Assembly (NCBI GenBank): GCA_903789505.1
Contig: CAIFEU010000007.1
Location: 6,600-15,487 of the forward strand
DNA length: 8,888 nt
Origin: an uncultured Coriobacteriales bacterium
Lineage (GTDB): Bacteria; Actinomycetota; Coriobacteriia; Coriobacteriales; UMGS124
Direction of reading: 5' to 3'
Positions 1 to 6,371 of this stretch are shown here, piece after piece. Below the pieces are notes generated by a model that was not told the origin of the DNA, did not search any database, and saw nothing but the letters and a program-made list of their open reading frames with translations. The number at the start of each line of letters is the position of its first letter. Position 1 is the stretch's first letter. A program made the translations under genes and the position numbers.

Positions 1-1823
1 CCCACCCCCAGCGCCCACTCGACGTCGTCGCTCAGGTCGGACCCCACCGCGGCGCGGTCGGCGCACGATGCGAGGCCGGTCGCTTCCCGCCCGACCTGCG
101 CAGACGCGCCAGTGCCCCCGGCGGGCAGGAGCCTCTGCGCGAGCAGGTGGGCGTGACGCGCCAGCTCCTCACGCGTCACGGACCGGTCGGGGAGGAACCG
201 CTCGCCCTGCCCCTCGTCCTGGGCGTCCATGACGCCCGCGGCGATGCACCACGCGATCGCTGCCGCCGCGTACGACGTCTCGTCCACATCCGCGGGCAGG
301 GCGCTCGCGTCCCCGTCTAACGGCGGGAGCTCGGAGCCGATGTCCCCCGTTGAGGCGCCTGCGTCTTTCCCGGACGCGTCGACGAGCTCGGAGCCTTCGC
401 CGAGAGTGGAGGAGTCGCGCGTGCGGGGCGCATCCGACCCCGCGTCGGCGTCCGCGCCCGCGCCACCCCCCGCGCTGAGAGTCCCCTCCGCGGCCAGGGT
501 CTGACCGCCCTGCGCCGCCGCGTCCGAGGAGCCGGAGGGCGCCGTGGCGTCGCCGTCCTCGGACCCGCCTTGGCGGCGGACCAATGCCTCGGCGGTGCGG
601 TAGAGGATGGCCGCGAGCTGCTCTCGGCTGACATATGCGCCGGGATGGAACCACCCGGTGGGGGTCCCGTCGCCGCTCGAGGCTCCCTGCCCCATGATTC
701 CCGCGTCGACGACGGCGTCCAGGACGCCATCCTTCACGAGATCGTCGTCGAAGGACACGTCGAGAAACCGATAGGGGTCAGCAACCGCCACGTCCGCGCT
801 CGCCGGGCCGGAGTACTCGAGGTCGCCGTAGGAGGCCCGCCAGTCGTAGTCGCTGCCGGCGACATGGTCCGCCTCCCAGTCGTAGTGCCCGAGCTCCTCC
901 ATGGAGGCGTCGGAGCGCAGGAAGCAGGCCGCCGTCACCGGCGCGTCAGGGCCTTGGTCGGGGACGGGGTCGTCCCAGGTGACGTCGACGTGGTACCAGT
1001 CCTGGTCAATCCCGACCATGTTCCAGGAGTGGTTCATCTCGTCGCTTGAGACGAATCCAGCCTGGAAGCCGAGGCGGGACAGGAGCAGCTCGTAGGCGTG
1101 CGCGTACCCGTCGCACACCGCGGTGGCGTTCACGAGCGCCCCGTAGGCGGAATACGGCTCGCGGTCCGAGGTGTCGCGCGTCTGCTCGACCTGCGTGTCG
1201 TACTCGTCGAACCTGATCAGGTAGTCGTGCAGGGCTTTGGCGGCCTCGACGACGTCCATGGAGGGACTGACCCAGGACAGCGCATCGCACACCCCCTGCT
1301 CGAAGCGGGCGGCATAGTCATGGAAGTCCTGCTCGGAGACGATGTAGCTTAGCTGCACCGAGTTCACCGGGCAGTCGTTCTCGTCATCCTCGGTGTCGAA
1401 GTACTCCAGGTGAAGCGTGCCGTCGAGGTAGTAGTATTCGGGGTCCTCGTTGATCGTGCGAAAGGCCTGCCTCACGCATGCCACCGTGAGCCGGGAGAGC
1501 GCGGCATCCTGGCGGCTGGTCTCGAGGCCGGCGATCATGTCGCGCATGAGAGCCTCCGCCTGCCCCAGCTGCTCGTCGGTGTAGTTGACGGGGAGGACCT
1601 CCGCGGAGTCGAACTGCTCCGCGGCGAAGGCGCGCCGCGCCAGGGGGCCTGACGAGAGCGCGACGGCGCCACAGAGCAGCGCACTCCCCGCGCAGGCCAA
1701 CCCCAGCGTCTCCCTGCGTGTCAACCCCCCGCAGGCCTCCCTGAGGGGCTTTCTGCCATGGTCTGGGCGTCCGCATTCGCCGAGCGCCTGGCAGTGCGAC
1801 GGAATTGGGAGAGACGTGAACAT
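1..1823 (-). CDS. Tat-exported transglutaminase-like protein with SLH repeats (3' end outside window)
   Basis: The frame is open for 607 codons from an ATG at 1823 to the left edge, so the C-terminus is missing. Residues 35-41 read TRRETLG, a twin-arginine motif, followed by a hydrophobic stretch and a likely cleavage site AFA|AEQ near residue 67, so Tat export is inferred. A transglutaminase-like domain follows. Its triad is visible as Cys237 (TAVCDGYA), His265 (NHSWN) and Asp280 (HVDVTWDDP), the usual order for bacterial transglutaminase/protease-like folds. SLH repeat 1 spans about residues 350-410 (SREQ at 399-402). An acidic Ser/Ala/Gly/Asp-rich linker of about 90 residues comes next, then SLH repeat 2 at about 508-565 (TREE at 550-553) and the beginning of a third. 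SLH repeats normally anchor proteins to cell-wall polymers, so a wall-bound enzyme is likely; its substrate is unknown. A TTG at 1724, preceded by AGGGAGG, is a credible alternative start giving a normal-length signal peptide; the ATG is preceded by GAAGG ten bases upstream, and an in-frame stop lies just before it. Confidence 0.85.
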   Translation of the reverse strand, partial: MFTSLPIPSHCQALGECGRPDHGRKPLREACGGLTRRETLGLACAGSALLCGAVALSSGPLARRAFAAEQFDSAEVLPVNYTDEQLGQAEALMRDMIAGLETSRQDAALSRLTVACVRQAFRTINEDPEYYYLDGTLHLEYFDTEDDENDCPVNSVQLSYIVSEQDFHDYAARFEQGVCDALSWVSPSMDVVEAAKALHDYLIRFDEYDTQVEQTRDTSDREPYSAYGALVNATAVCDGYAHAYELLLSRLGFQAGFVSSDEMNHSWNMVGIDQDWYHVDVTWDDPVPDQGPDAPVTAACFLRSDASMEELGHYDWEADHVAGSDYDWRASYGDLEYSGPASADVAVADPYRFLDVSFDDDLVKDGVLDAVVDAGIMGQGASSGDGTPTGWFHPGAYVSREQLAAILYRTAEALVRRQGGSEDGDATAPSGSSDAAAQGGQTLAAEGTLSAGGGAGADADAGSDAPRTRDSSTLGEGSELVDASGKDAGASTGDIGSELPPLDGDASALPADVDETSYAAAAIAWCIAAGVMDAQDEGQGERFLPDRSVTREELARHAHLLAQRLLPAGGTGASAQVGREATGLASCADRAAVGSDLSDDVEWALGV

Positions 1824-1950
1824 CCTGTTGGGCCCTTCAGATCATCCTTCGCTCATCGTCGGCGATGCGCGAACCTGCGACGACCACCGCAGCGCAATGG
1901 GGGGGCGTCACGCCTACGCCGTCGGCGCCCCGTGGTCGCGTGAGCGAATC

Positions 1951-2730
1951 CTACCCAAGCGGTGTGTCATACCGCTGAATAGAGCCCGTGCGCGCGAGTT
2001 CGTCACGCTCGGACTCGTCCAGCTCGTCTATCCCGGTCACGGTGAGCGTTGAGCCCCTGACCCTGAACCGGCAGACGATGCCCGCGAGCGGGACCCAGAA
2101 CTCCCTGTCCTCGTGTCGGGCGGCGTATCGGTCGGAGCGCGTGTACGCGGGGCGCGGGTCCTGTCTCAGCAGCTGGACAAGCCCCCGTCGCAGGCCGGAG
2201 GGGACGCGCTCGAGCAGCTCCGGAGGGAACTCGACCCGTTGCAGCTCGGGCCAGGGGCAGCCCTGCGCCCAGCCGTACCGCGCGTCGGGAAACGCGTCGC
2301 AGTACGGAAGGTATGGCTTGACGTCGAAGATCGGGGAGCCGTCGACCATGTCGGCGCCCCGCACCGTCAAGACGAGCCTGCCCCGGTCGTCGAGCCCGTG
2401 TCTCACGTAGGCAACGCAGGACTGCGCGAGGCCGTTGGGCCGAAAGCTCGACCGCGTCGCGAACACGCCGACGCGCCGCGTCCCGCCCAGGCGCGGAGGG
2501 CGGACGGTCATGGGCGAGCCGGAGGCTTCGAACGCCCCCTCGTTGCACGAGAACCCCCAGACGAGCCACACCCGCTCGAAGCCCTCGACGCCGTCAAGGC
2601 ACGCGGGGTCGCAGAACGGGGGCTCGAAGACCACGTCCGCGCAGAGACCGTCGACCAACCCCGGCTGGCGGGGAACCCCGAACTTCGTGGGGTAGGGGGT
2701 TCGGGCGAATGCGATGGGCTCAATCTGCAT
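1951..2730 (-). CDS. trmO: tRNA (N6-threonylcarbamoyladenosine37-N6)-methyltransferase, TrmO/TsaA family
   Basis: The protein has 259 residues from the chosen ATG, close to E. coli TrmO (about 235). It carries the family signature blocks in order: PRQPGL at residues 20-25, TVRPPRLGG at 75-83, RVGVFATRSSFRPNGLAQS at 86-104, DGSPIFDVKPYLPYCD at 130-145 and QDPRPAY at 190-196. TrmO enzymes use S-adenosylmethionine to methylate t6A at position 37 of certain ANN-decoding tRNAs (tRNA-Thr(GGU) in E. coli), a cytoplasmic fine-tuning of decoding. The frame stays open to a GTG at 2763, and another ATG lies at 2748. The ATG at 2730 was chosen because it begins at the family's conserved N-terminus (MQIEPIAFARTPY) and follows GGAGGT, although that spacing is short. 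It lies downstream of the tRNA and its terminator on the same strand and 127 bases upstream of the exported-protein gene. The family call is firm; the exact tRNA substrate is inferred. Confidence 0.93.
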   Translation of the reverse strand: MQIEPIAFARTPYPTKFGVPRQPGLVDGLCADVVFEPPFCDPACLDGVEGFERVWLVWGFSCNEGAFEASGSPMTVRPPRLGGTRRVGVFATRSSFRPNGLAQSCVAYVRHGLDDRGRLVLTVRGADMVDGSPIFDVKPYLPYCDAFPDARYGWAQGCPWPELQRVEFPPELLERVPSGLRRGLVQLLRQDPRPAYTRSDRYAARHEDREFWVPLAGIVCRFRVRGSTLTVTGIDELDESERDELARTGSIQRYDTPLG

Positions 2731-2733
2731 GGG

Positions 2734-2739
2734 ACCTCC
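2734..2739 (-). promoter_or_regulatory. Ribosome binding site of the trmO-like gene
   Basis: On the minus strand this reads GGAGGT, a full Shine-Dalgarno match, but only three bases separate it from the ATG at 2730. It supports that start over the upstream GTG at 2763 and ATG at 2748, which would place this site inside the coding region. The short spacing keeps the choice from being certain. Confidence 0.55.
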
Positions 2740-2886
2740 GGACGTCATGGCGCGCACGGGCACCTCGACCTCGCGACCGCGCTCACGGGGCCGCGAGCAA
2801 GGAGCGCGGCGGCCCGGGCCGGATGGGTGCCACGCACCCTAGGAACGCGTCGGCGTTGGGCGTGGCGAGGGTGCATGAAACGGGAA

Positions 2887-2917
2887 CAGGCCAGGGGCAA
2901 GGAGCGCCCCTGGCCTG
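2887..2917 (-). terminator. Hairpin terminator after the CAU tRNA gene
   Basis: A perfect 12-base-pair stem (CAGGCCAGGGGC pairing with GCCCCTGGCCTG) encloses a 7-base loop and begins 8 bases beyond the tRNA's 3' CCA. On the minus strand the stem is followed by TTCCCGTTTC, a broken and weak T-tract. The position and stem strength make an intrinsic terminator for the tRNA the natural reading. The poor T-tract leaves partial readthrough into the trmO-like gene possible. Confidence 0.75.
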
Positions 2918-2924
2918 GCATTGG

Positions 2925-3000
2925 TGGTGGACCCAGCAGGATTCGAACCTGCAACCGAGGGATTATGAGTCCCCAGCGCTAACCGTTGCGCCATGGGTCC
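2925..3000 (-). tRNA. tRNA with CAU anticodon, probably tRNA-Ile2 (lysidine type) rather than elongator tRNA-Met
   Basis: The 76 bases fold into a complete cloverleaf: a 7-bp acceptor stem (GGACCCA/TGGGTCC), a D stem GCGC/GCGC with an 8-base loop containing GG, an anticodon stem GGGGA/TCCCT with a G-T pair at 27-43, the loop CTCATAA, a T stem GCAGG/CCTGC with loop TTCGAAT, discriminator A and an encoded CCA. The anticodon CAT lies at 2965-2967. Three features resemble E. coli tRNA-Ile2 more than elongator Met: C4-G69 and C5-G68, known to favour the lysidine synthetase TilS; the 8-base D loop; and the G27-U43 wobble pair with CGGTT variable region. It is not an initiator, because the first pair G1-C72 is matched. 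If it is Ile2, C34 would be changed to lysidine so that the tRNA reads AUA. The identity call is an inference from remembered sequences. Confidence 0.95.
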
Positions 3001-3185
3001 GAGAGGCGGGGAGATTCAAATCGATCGCCGCACGAACGGCGCCCGCACGAGCTCTTGTCATCGTAGCGCAGATGCGCTCACGACGGGATGGGACGTGCCC
3101 AAAACCCGTCATGCCACAGACGAAATCCGCCATTCGGCGCGCGCGGCGGCCGCCCCGGCGAGCGAGCCCGACGCAGGCACAGGCG

Positions 3186-4487
3186 CTAGAAGACCTGGAA
3201 GACGAAGAAGTCCAGGTAACCGGTCTCGGGAACCCCCCAGAGGATCGGATGGTCGGGGGACTGCTGCGACTGGCTGATCTGCCTCAGCTGGACGCCGGCG
3301 CCCTCGGCCGCCTGCGCGATCGCCTTGCGGAGCATGCCGGTGGTCATGTGCTGTGAGCACGAGCACGTCGCGAGGTACCCCCCGCGGGGCAGGATCCTCA
3401 TCGCGAGGTAGTTGATACGCTCGTACGCGCCCTGGGCGTGCTCGACGGACTCGCGCCCCTTCGAGAAGGCGGGAGGGTCGAGGACGATGAGGTCGAACTG
3501 CCCGCCCTGCTCGATCAGTCGTCCGCGGTCGCTCGCGAGCTCCGGCAGGTAGTCCTTCATGTCGGCGCAGGTGAACGACATCCTGTCCTCGAAGCCGTTG
3601 AGCCGCGCGTTCGCCTGGGCGAGGTCGAGAGCCGGCTGGCTCACGTCGACGCAGCGGACGAAGTTCGCCCCGCCCGCGACGGCGTTCAGGCCGAAGGTCC
3701 CCACGTGCGAGTAACAGTCCAGCACGCGTCTGCCGCGCGCGATGTCGCGCACGAGACGGCGGTTGAACTTCTGGTCGAGGAAGAAGCCGGTCTTCTGTGA
3801 CTCGGCGAAGTCCACGTCGTAGGCGATGCCGTTCTCGCGGGCGACGAGCCTCGTCTGGCGTTCGTCGGCTCCGGGTGCGATCGACTCATCGTCGAGGTAC
3901 CACCCCTTCGCGAGGTCGAGCCCCTCCTTTGCCCGCGACGCCACGTCGTTTCGCTCGTATATGCCGCGGATGGCCTGACCCTGATCGCGCAGCGTGCGCA
4001 CGATGATGGGGTAGAGCACGGGGCGCAGCCGCTGCATCCCCACGGTGCCCACCTGGGCGACCAGGACGTCCTCGTATCGGTCGACGATGAGCCCGGGGAA
4101 GCCGTCGGCCTCGCTGTAGATCACGCGGCAGCAGTTGGTGTCGGGCTCGCAGCCCGGCAGGGCGCTGGAGCCCAGAACGTTGGCTCGGTAACGCCATGCC
4201 CACTCCACCTTGCGCGCCCAGAAGGCCTCGTCGAAGCGGTCGTTCGCGTTGCGGCTCACCAGGCGCACGCGTATCTTCGACCGCTCCGAGAGCAACCCGG
4301 ACCCGAGGTAGGTGCCGTTCTCCTCCACGACGTCCACGACGTCGCCGTTTTCCGCCTCGCGTCCGTCGGAGGGGGCGGGCTGGACCGCCGTTACCTCGCC
4401 TTCGAAAACCCAGGGGTGGCCCGACTTGACCTTCTGGGCGCCCTTCCTGGTGACGACTACGCGCGGGAACTCTCGAATCTGCTTCAT
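3186..4487 (-). CDS. rlmI: Class I SAM-dependent rRNA methyltransferase, RlmI family (COG1092)
   Basis: The protein has 433 residues. An N-terminal PUA-like RNA-binding region carries GHPWVFEGEV at residues 23-32. The middle segment includes CCRVIYSEADGFPGLIVDRY, typical of this family. The Rossmann methyltransferase domain has a SAM-binding motif DCYSHVGTFG at 257-266, an acidic VDVS soon after, and the catalytic motif LDPPAFSK with Asp337-Pro-Pro. The TCSCS block (Cys375 and Cys377) contains the cysteine expected of a 5-methylcytosine enzyme, and the C-terminal DHPILWGVPETGYL motif also fits. E. coli RlmI makes m5C1962 in 23S rRNA; the same target is inferred here. The ATG at 4487 was chosen because the family N-terminus begins there and AAAGG lies upstream; the frame stays open to 4559, but those 24 residues look unrelated to the family. 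It is divergent from the ligase-ior operon and upstream of the tRNA on the same strand. Confidence 0.88.
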   Translation of the reverse strand: MKQIREFPRVVVTRKGAQKVKSGHPWVFEGEVTAVQPAPSDGREAENGDVVDVVEENGTYLGSGLLSERSKIRVRLVSRNANDRFDEAFWARKVEWAWRYRANVLGSSALPGCEPDTNCCRVIYSEADGFPGLIVDRYEDVLVAQVGTVGMQRLRPVLYPIIVRTLRDQGQAIRGIYERNDVASRAKEGLDLAKGWYLDDESIAPGADERQTRLVARENGIAYDVDFAESQKTGFFLDQKFNRRLVRDIARGRRVLDCYSHVGTFGLNAVAGGANFVRCVDVSQPALDLAQANARLNGFEDRMSFTCADMKDYLPELASDRGRLIEQGGQFDLIVLDPPAFSKGRESVEHAQGAYERINYLAMRILPRGGYLATCSCSQHMTTGMLRKAIAQAAEGAGVQLRQISQSQQSPDHPILWGVPETGYLDFFVFQVF

Positions 4488-4642
4488 GCGCACAACACCT
4501 TTCGTGGGGCATCGGGGGGCGCCCCGCTCGCATGCCACTTTCTGCAATCTGGCAGACAATAGTATGCGCCGAGGTCAGTTTTGTTGGTACAGCGATACTA
4601 TGTTCTACTGTCTCGCCACTCAATCGCTTGGAGCAGACCCAG
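4488..4642. promoter_or_regulatory. Divergent intergenic control region between rlmI and the ligase-ior operon
   Basis: This 155-base gap separates two outward-facing transcription units and is visibly richer in A/T than its surroundings, mainly over 4535-4615. It must hold the promoter of the plus-strand operon and probably that of rlmI. For the plus strand a weak pairing is TTGTTG (4581-4586) with TCTACT (4604-4609), 17 bases apart; an alternative -10 is TACTAT (4596-4601), for which no good -35 is visible. The same hexamer TACTAT occurs on the minus strand at 4564-4559. A GC palindrome GGGGCGCCCC lies at 4516-4525 in the rlmI leader, and a short inverted repeat TCTGC/GCAGA flanks about 4541-4556. 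The boundaries are simply the gene starts; the promoter elements are tentative. Confidence 0.5.
4559..4601. repeat. Spaced inverted repeat ATAGTAT / ATACTAT in the divergent promoter region
   Basis: The 7-base arms ATAGTAT (4559-4565) and ATACTAT (4595-4601) are exact reverse complements with centres 36 bases apart, and the match continues imperfectly inward (GCGC against GCG next to the arms). Each arm includes TACTAT on one strand, a possible -10 hexamer, so the arrangement could be two divergent -10 boxes or an operator pair. With 7-base arms in AT-rich DNA, chance cannot be excluded. Confidence 0.4.
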
Positions 4643-6340
4643 ATGCCCATTACCGACTTCCTCAGAAGAAACGCCGCGCAGTTCCCCGACGAGATCGCGC
4701 TCGTCGAGATCAACCCGCAGATCCAGGAGCCAAAGCACGTCACCTGGCGCGAGTACAACCTCATCGAGGGTGCGGGCACGCAGCCCTATCGGCGCGAGAT
4801 CACCTGGCGCGTGTTCGACGAGAAGTCCAACCGCGTCGCCAACCTCCTGCTGTCCCGCGGGGTCCACAAGGGCGACAAGGTGGCCATCCTGCTGATGAAC
4901 TGCATCGAATGGCTGCCGATATACTTCGGCATCCTCAAGACCGGCGCAACCGTGGTGCCGCTCAACTACCGCTACACCTCCTCCGAGATCGAGTACTGCG
5001 TGGAGAAGGCGGACGTCAACATCCTGTTCTTCGGGCCGGAGTTCACCGGCCGCGTGGAGGAGATCGAGCCCACGCTGCATCGCAGCCGCCTGCTGTTCTA
5101 CGTCGGCTCAGCCTGTCCCACCTTCGCGGAGGACTACCACGAGGTGACCGCAAACTGCGCCAGCTCCGACCCGATGGTCCCGCTCTGCGAGGATGAGGAC
5201 GCCGCGATCTACTTCTCGAGCGGCACCACCGGCTTCCCCAAGGCCATCCTGCACCACCATCGCAGCCTGACGCAGGCGGCGGAGATGGAGCAGAGGCATC
5301 ACGGCCAAACGCACGATGACGCCTTCCTGTGCATCCCCCCGCTGTATCACACCGGCGCGAAGATGCACTGGTTCGGCAGCCTCATCAGCGGGTCGCGTGC
5401 CGTGCTGCTGCGCGGCGTCAATCCCAAGTCGATCTTCGAGACGGTATCGAACGAGCGCTGCACCATCGTGTGGCTGCTGGTCCCCTGGGTCCAGGACATC
5501 CTGGCGGCGCTCGAGCGGGGCGAGATAGACCCCAAACGCTACAGCCTCGACCAGTGGCGCCTCATGCACATCGGGGCGCAGCCGGTTCCCGAGAGCCTGA
5601 TCAAGCGTTGGAGGACGTGGTTCCCCAACCAGCAGTACGACACCAACTACGGCCTGTCCGAGTCCACCGGGCCGGGATGCGTGCACCTGGGCGTGGAGAA
5701 CATCGGCCACGTCGGCGCAATCGGCGTCCCGGGCTATCGCTGGGAGGCGAAGATCGTCGATGACGACGACCGCCCCGTCGAGCGCGGCGAGGTGGGGGAG
5801 CTGTGCGTCAAGGGTCCCGGCGTCATGGTGTGCTACTACAAGGACCCCGAGGAGACCGCGAAGACGATCGTCGACGGGTGGCTGCACACCGGCGACATGG
5901 CGCGCCAGGACGACGACGGGTTCTACTGGCTGGTTGACCGAAAGAAGGACGTCGTCATCTCCGGCGGCGAGAACATCTACCCCGTGCAGATCGAGGACTT
6001 CCTGACCGCATACCCGCTCGTCAAGGACGTCGCGGTCATCGGCCTGCCCGACGAGCGCCTCGGCGAGATCGCCGCGGCGATCATCGAGCTCAAGCCCGGT
6101 GCCTACGCCGGGCAGCCGCAGGACGCGCAGGAGCCGGTCGACATCATCCCCCGCTTCGAAAGCGAGGCGGAGCTGCGCGAGGACATCGACCGGTTCTGCA
6201 TGGCGCTGCCGCGCTACAAGCGCCCGCGCAAGGTGATCTTCGCGCCCGTCCCGCGCAACCCCACGGGAAAGATCGAGAAGCCGCTCCTGCGCAAGCGCTA
6301 CGGAGCAGAGCTGCTGGTCGACCGCGAGAACAAGGCCTAA
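4643..6340 (+). CDS. AMP-forming acyl-CoA ligase (ANL superfamily), possibly acting on aryl acetates
   Basis: The protein has 565 residues, a full-length ANL enzyme: an acid is adenylated with ATP and transferred to CoA in the cytoplasm. The core motifs are intact: the phosphate-binding loop YFSSGTTGFPKA at residues 190-201 (Lys200), YGLSESTG at 336-343 (Glu340), HTGD ending at Asp418 followed by WLVDRKKDVVISGGENIYP, and the C-terminal catalytic Lys543 in NPTGKIEK. The N-terminal block VTWREYNLIEG...YRREITWRVFDEKSN resembles a subgroup of anaerobe ligases. The ATG at 4643 was chosen because GGAG lies nine bases upstream and the family N-terminus (MPITDFLRRNAAQFPDEIAL) starts there; the open frame back to 4532 crosses the promoter region. 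The gene leads an operon with iorA and iorB, so the substrate is inferred to be indoleacetate, phenylacetate or a hydroxyphenylacetate. The sequence alone does not rule out a fatty or other carboxylic acid. Confidence 0.9.
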   Translation: MPITDFLRRNAAQFPDEIALVEINPQIQEPKHVTWREYNLIEGAGTQPYRREITWRVFDEKSNRVANLLLSRGVHKGDKVAILLMNCIEWLPIYFGILKTGATVVPLNYRYTSSEIEYCVEKADVNILFFGPEFTGRVEEIEPTLHRSRLLFYVGSACPTFAEDYHEVTANCASSDPMVPLCEDEDAAIYFSSGTTGFPKAILHHHRSLTQAAEMEQRHHGQTHDDAFLCIPPLYHTGAKMHWFGSLISGSRAVLLRGVNPKSIFETVSNERCTIVWLLVPWVQDILAALERGEIDPKRYSLDQWRLMHIGAQPVPESLIKRWRTWFPNQQYDTNYGLSESTGPGCVHLGVENIGHVGAIGVPGYRWEAKIVDDDDRPVERGEVGELCVKGPGVMVCYYKDPEETAKTIVDGWLHTGDMARQDDDGFYWLVDRKKDVVISGGENIYPVQIEDFLTAYPLVKDVAVIGLPDERLGEIAAAIIELKPGAYAGQPQDAQEPVDIIPRFESEAELREDIDRFCMALPRYKRPRKVIFAPVPRNPTGKIEKPLLRKRYGAELLVDRENKA

Positions 6341-6352
6341 ACCTGGAACCCT

Positions 6353-6360
6353 AGGAGGGG
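6353..6360 (+). promoter_or_regulatory. Ribosome binding site of iorA
   Basis: AGGAGGGG in the 31-base gap between the ligase stop and the iorA ATG at 6372 is a strong Shine-Dalgarno match. The spacing to the start codon is somewhat long (11 to 13 bases depending on alignment). No other in-frame start lies nearby, so it supports 6372. Confidence 0.7.
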
Positions 6361-6371
6361 GACGCACCAAT

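Noticed and set aside
34..104. Lipoprotein signal (cysteines in the hydrophobic stretch of the exported protein).
   Set aside because: The residues before Cys44 and Cys51 do not fit a lipobox, whereas AFA|AEQ fits ordinary signal peptidase. The coordinates given here are residue-scale; the corresponding DNA is about 1620-1724.
1958..1976. Hairpin AGCGGT/ACCGCT over the last codons of trmO as a terminator.
   Set aside because: The stem has only 6 pairs, lies within coding sequence, and is not followed by a T-tract.
2113..2982. A plus-strand reading frame of 289 codons across trmO and the tRNA.
   Set aside because: It is antisense to a clear TrmO-family protein and runs into the tRNA gene; no family features are seen.
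3145..3154. Palindrome GGCGGCCGCC downstream of rlmI as a possible terminator.
   Set aside because: It has no loop bases and no T-tract, and such palindromes are common at this base composition.
3001..3185. tRNA promoter with TACGAT at 3065-3060 on the minus strand.
   Set aside because: No acceptable -35 hexamer lies at 16-18 bases, so the call would rest on a single 4-of-6 match.
4739..4812. A 12-base direct repeat (TCACCTGGCGCG) exactly 60 bases apart near the ligase N-terminus, suggesting a tandem in-frame duplication.
   Set aside because: The flanking residues differ, and related anaerobe ligases appear to carry the same WREYNLIE...YRREITW block, so it looks like a family feature with convergent codons.
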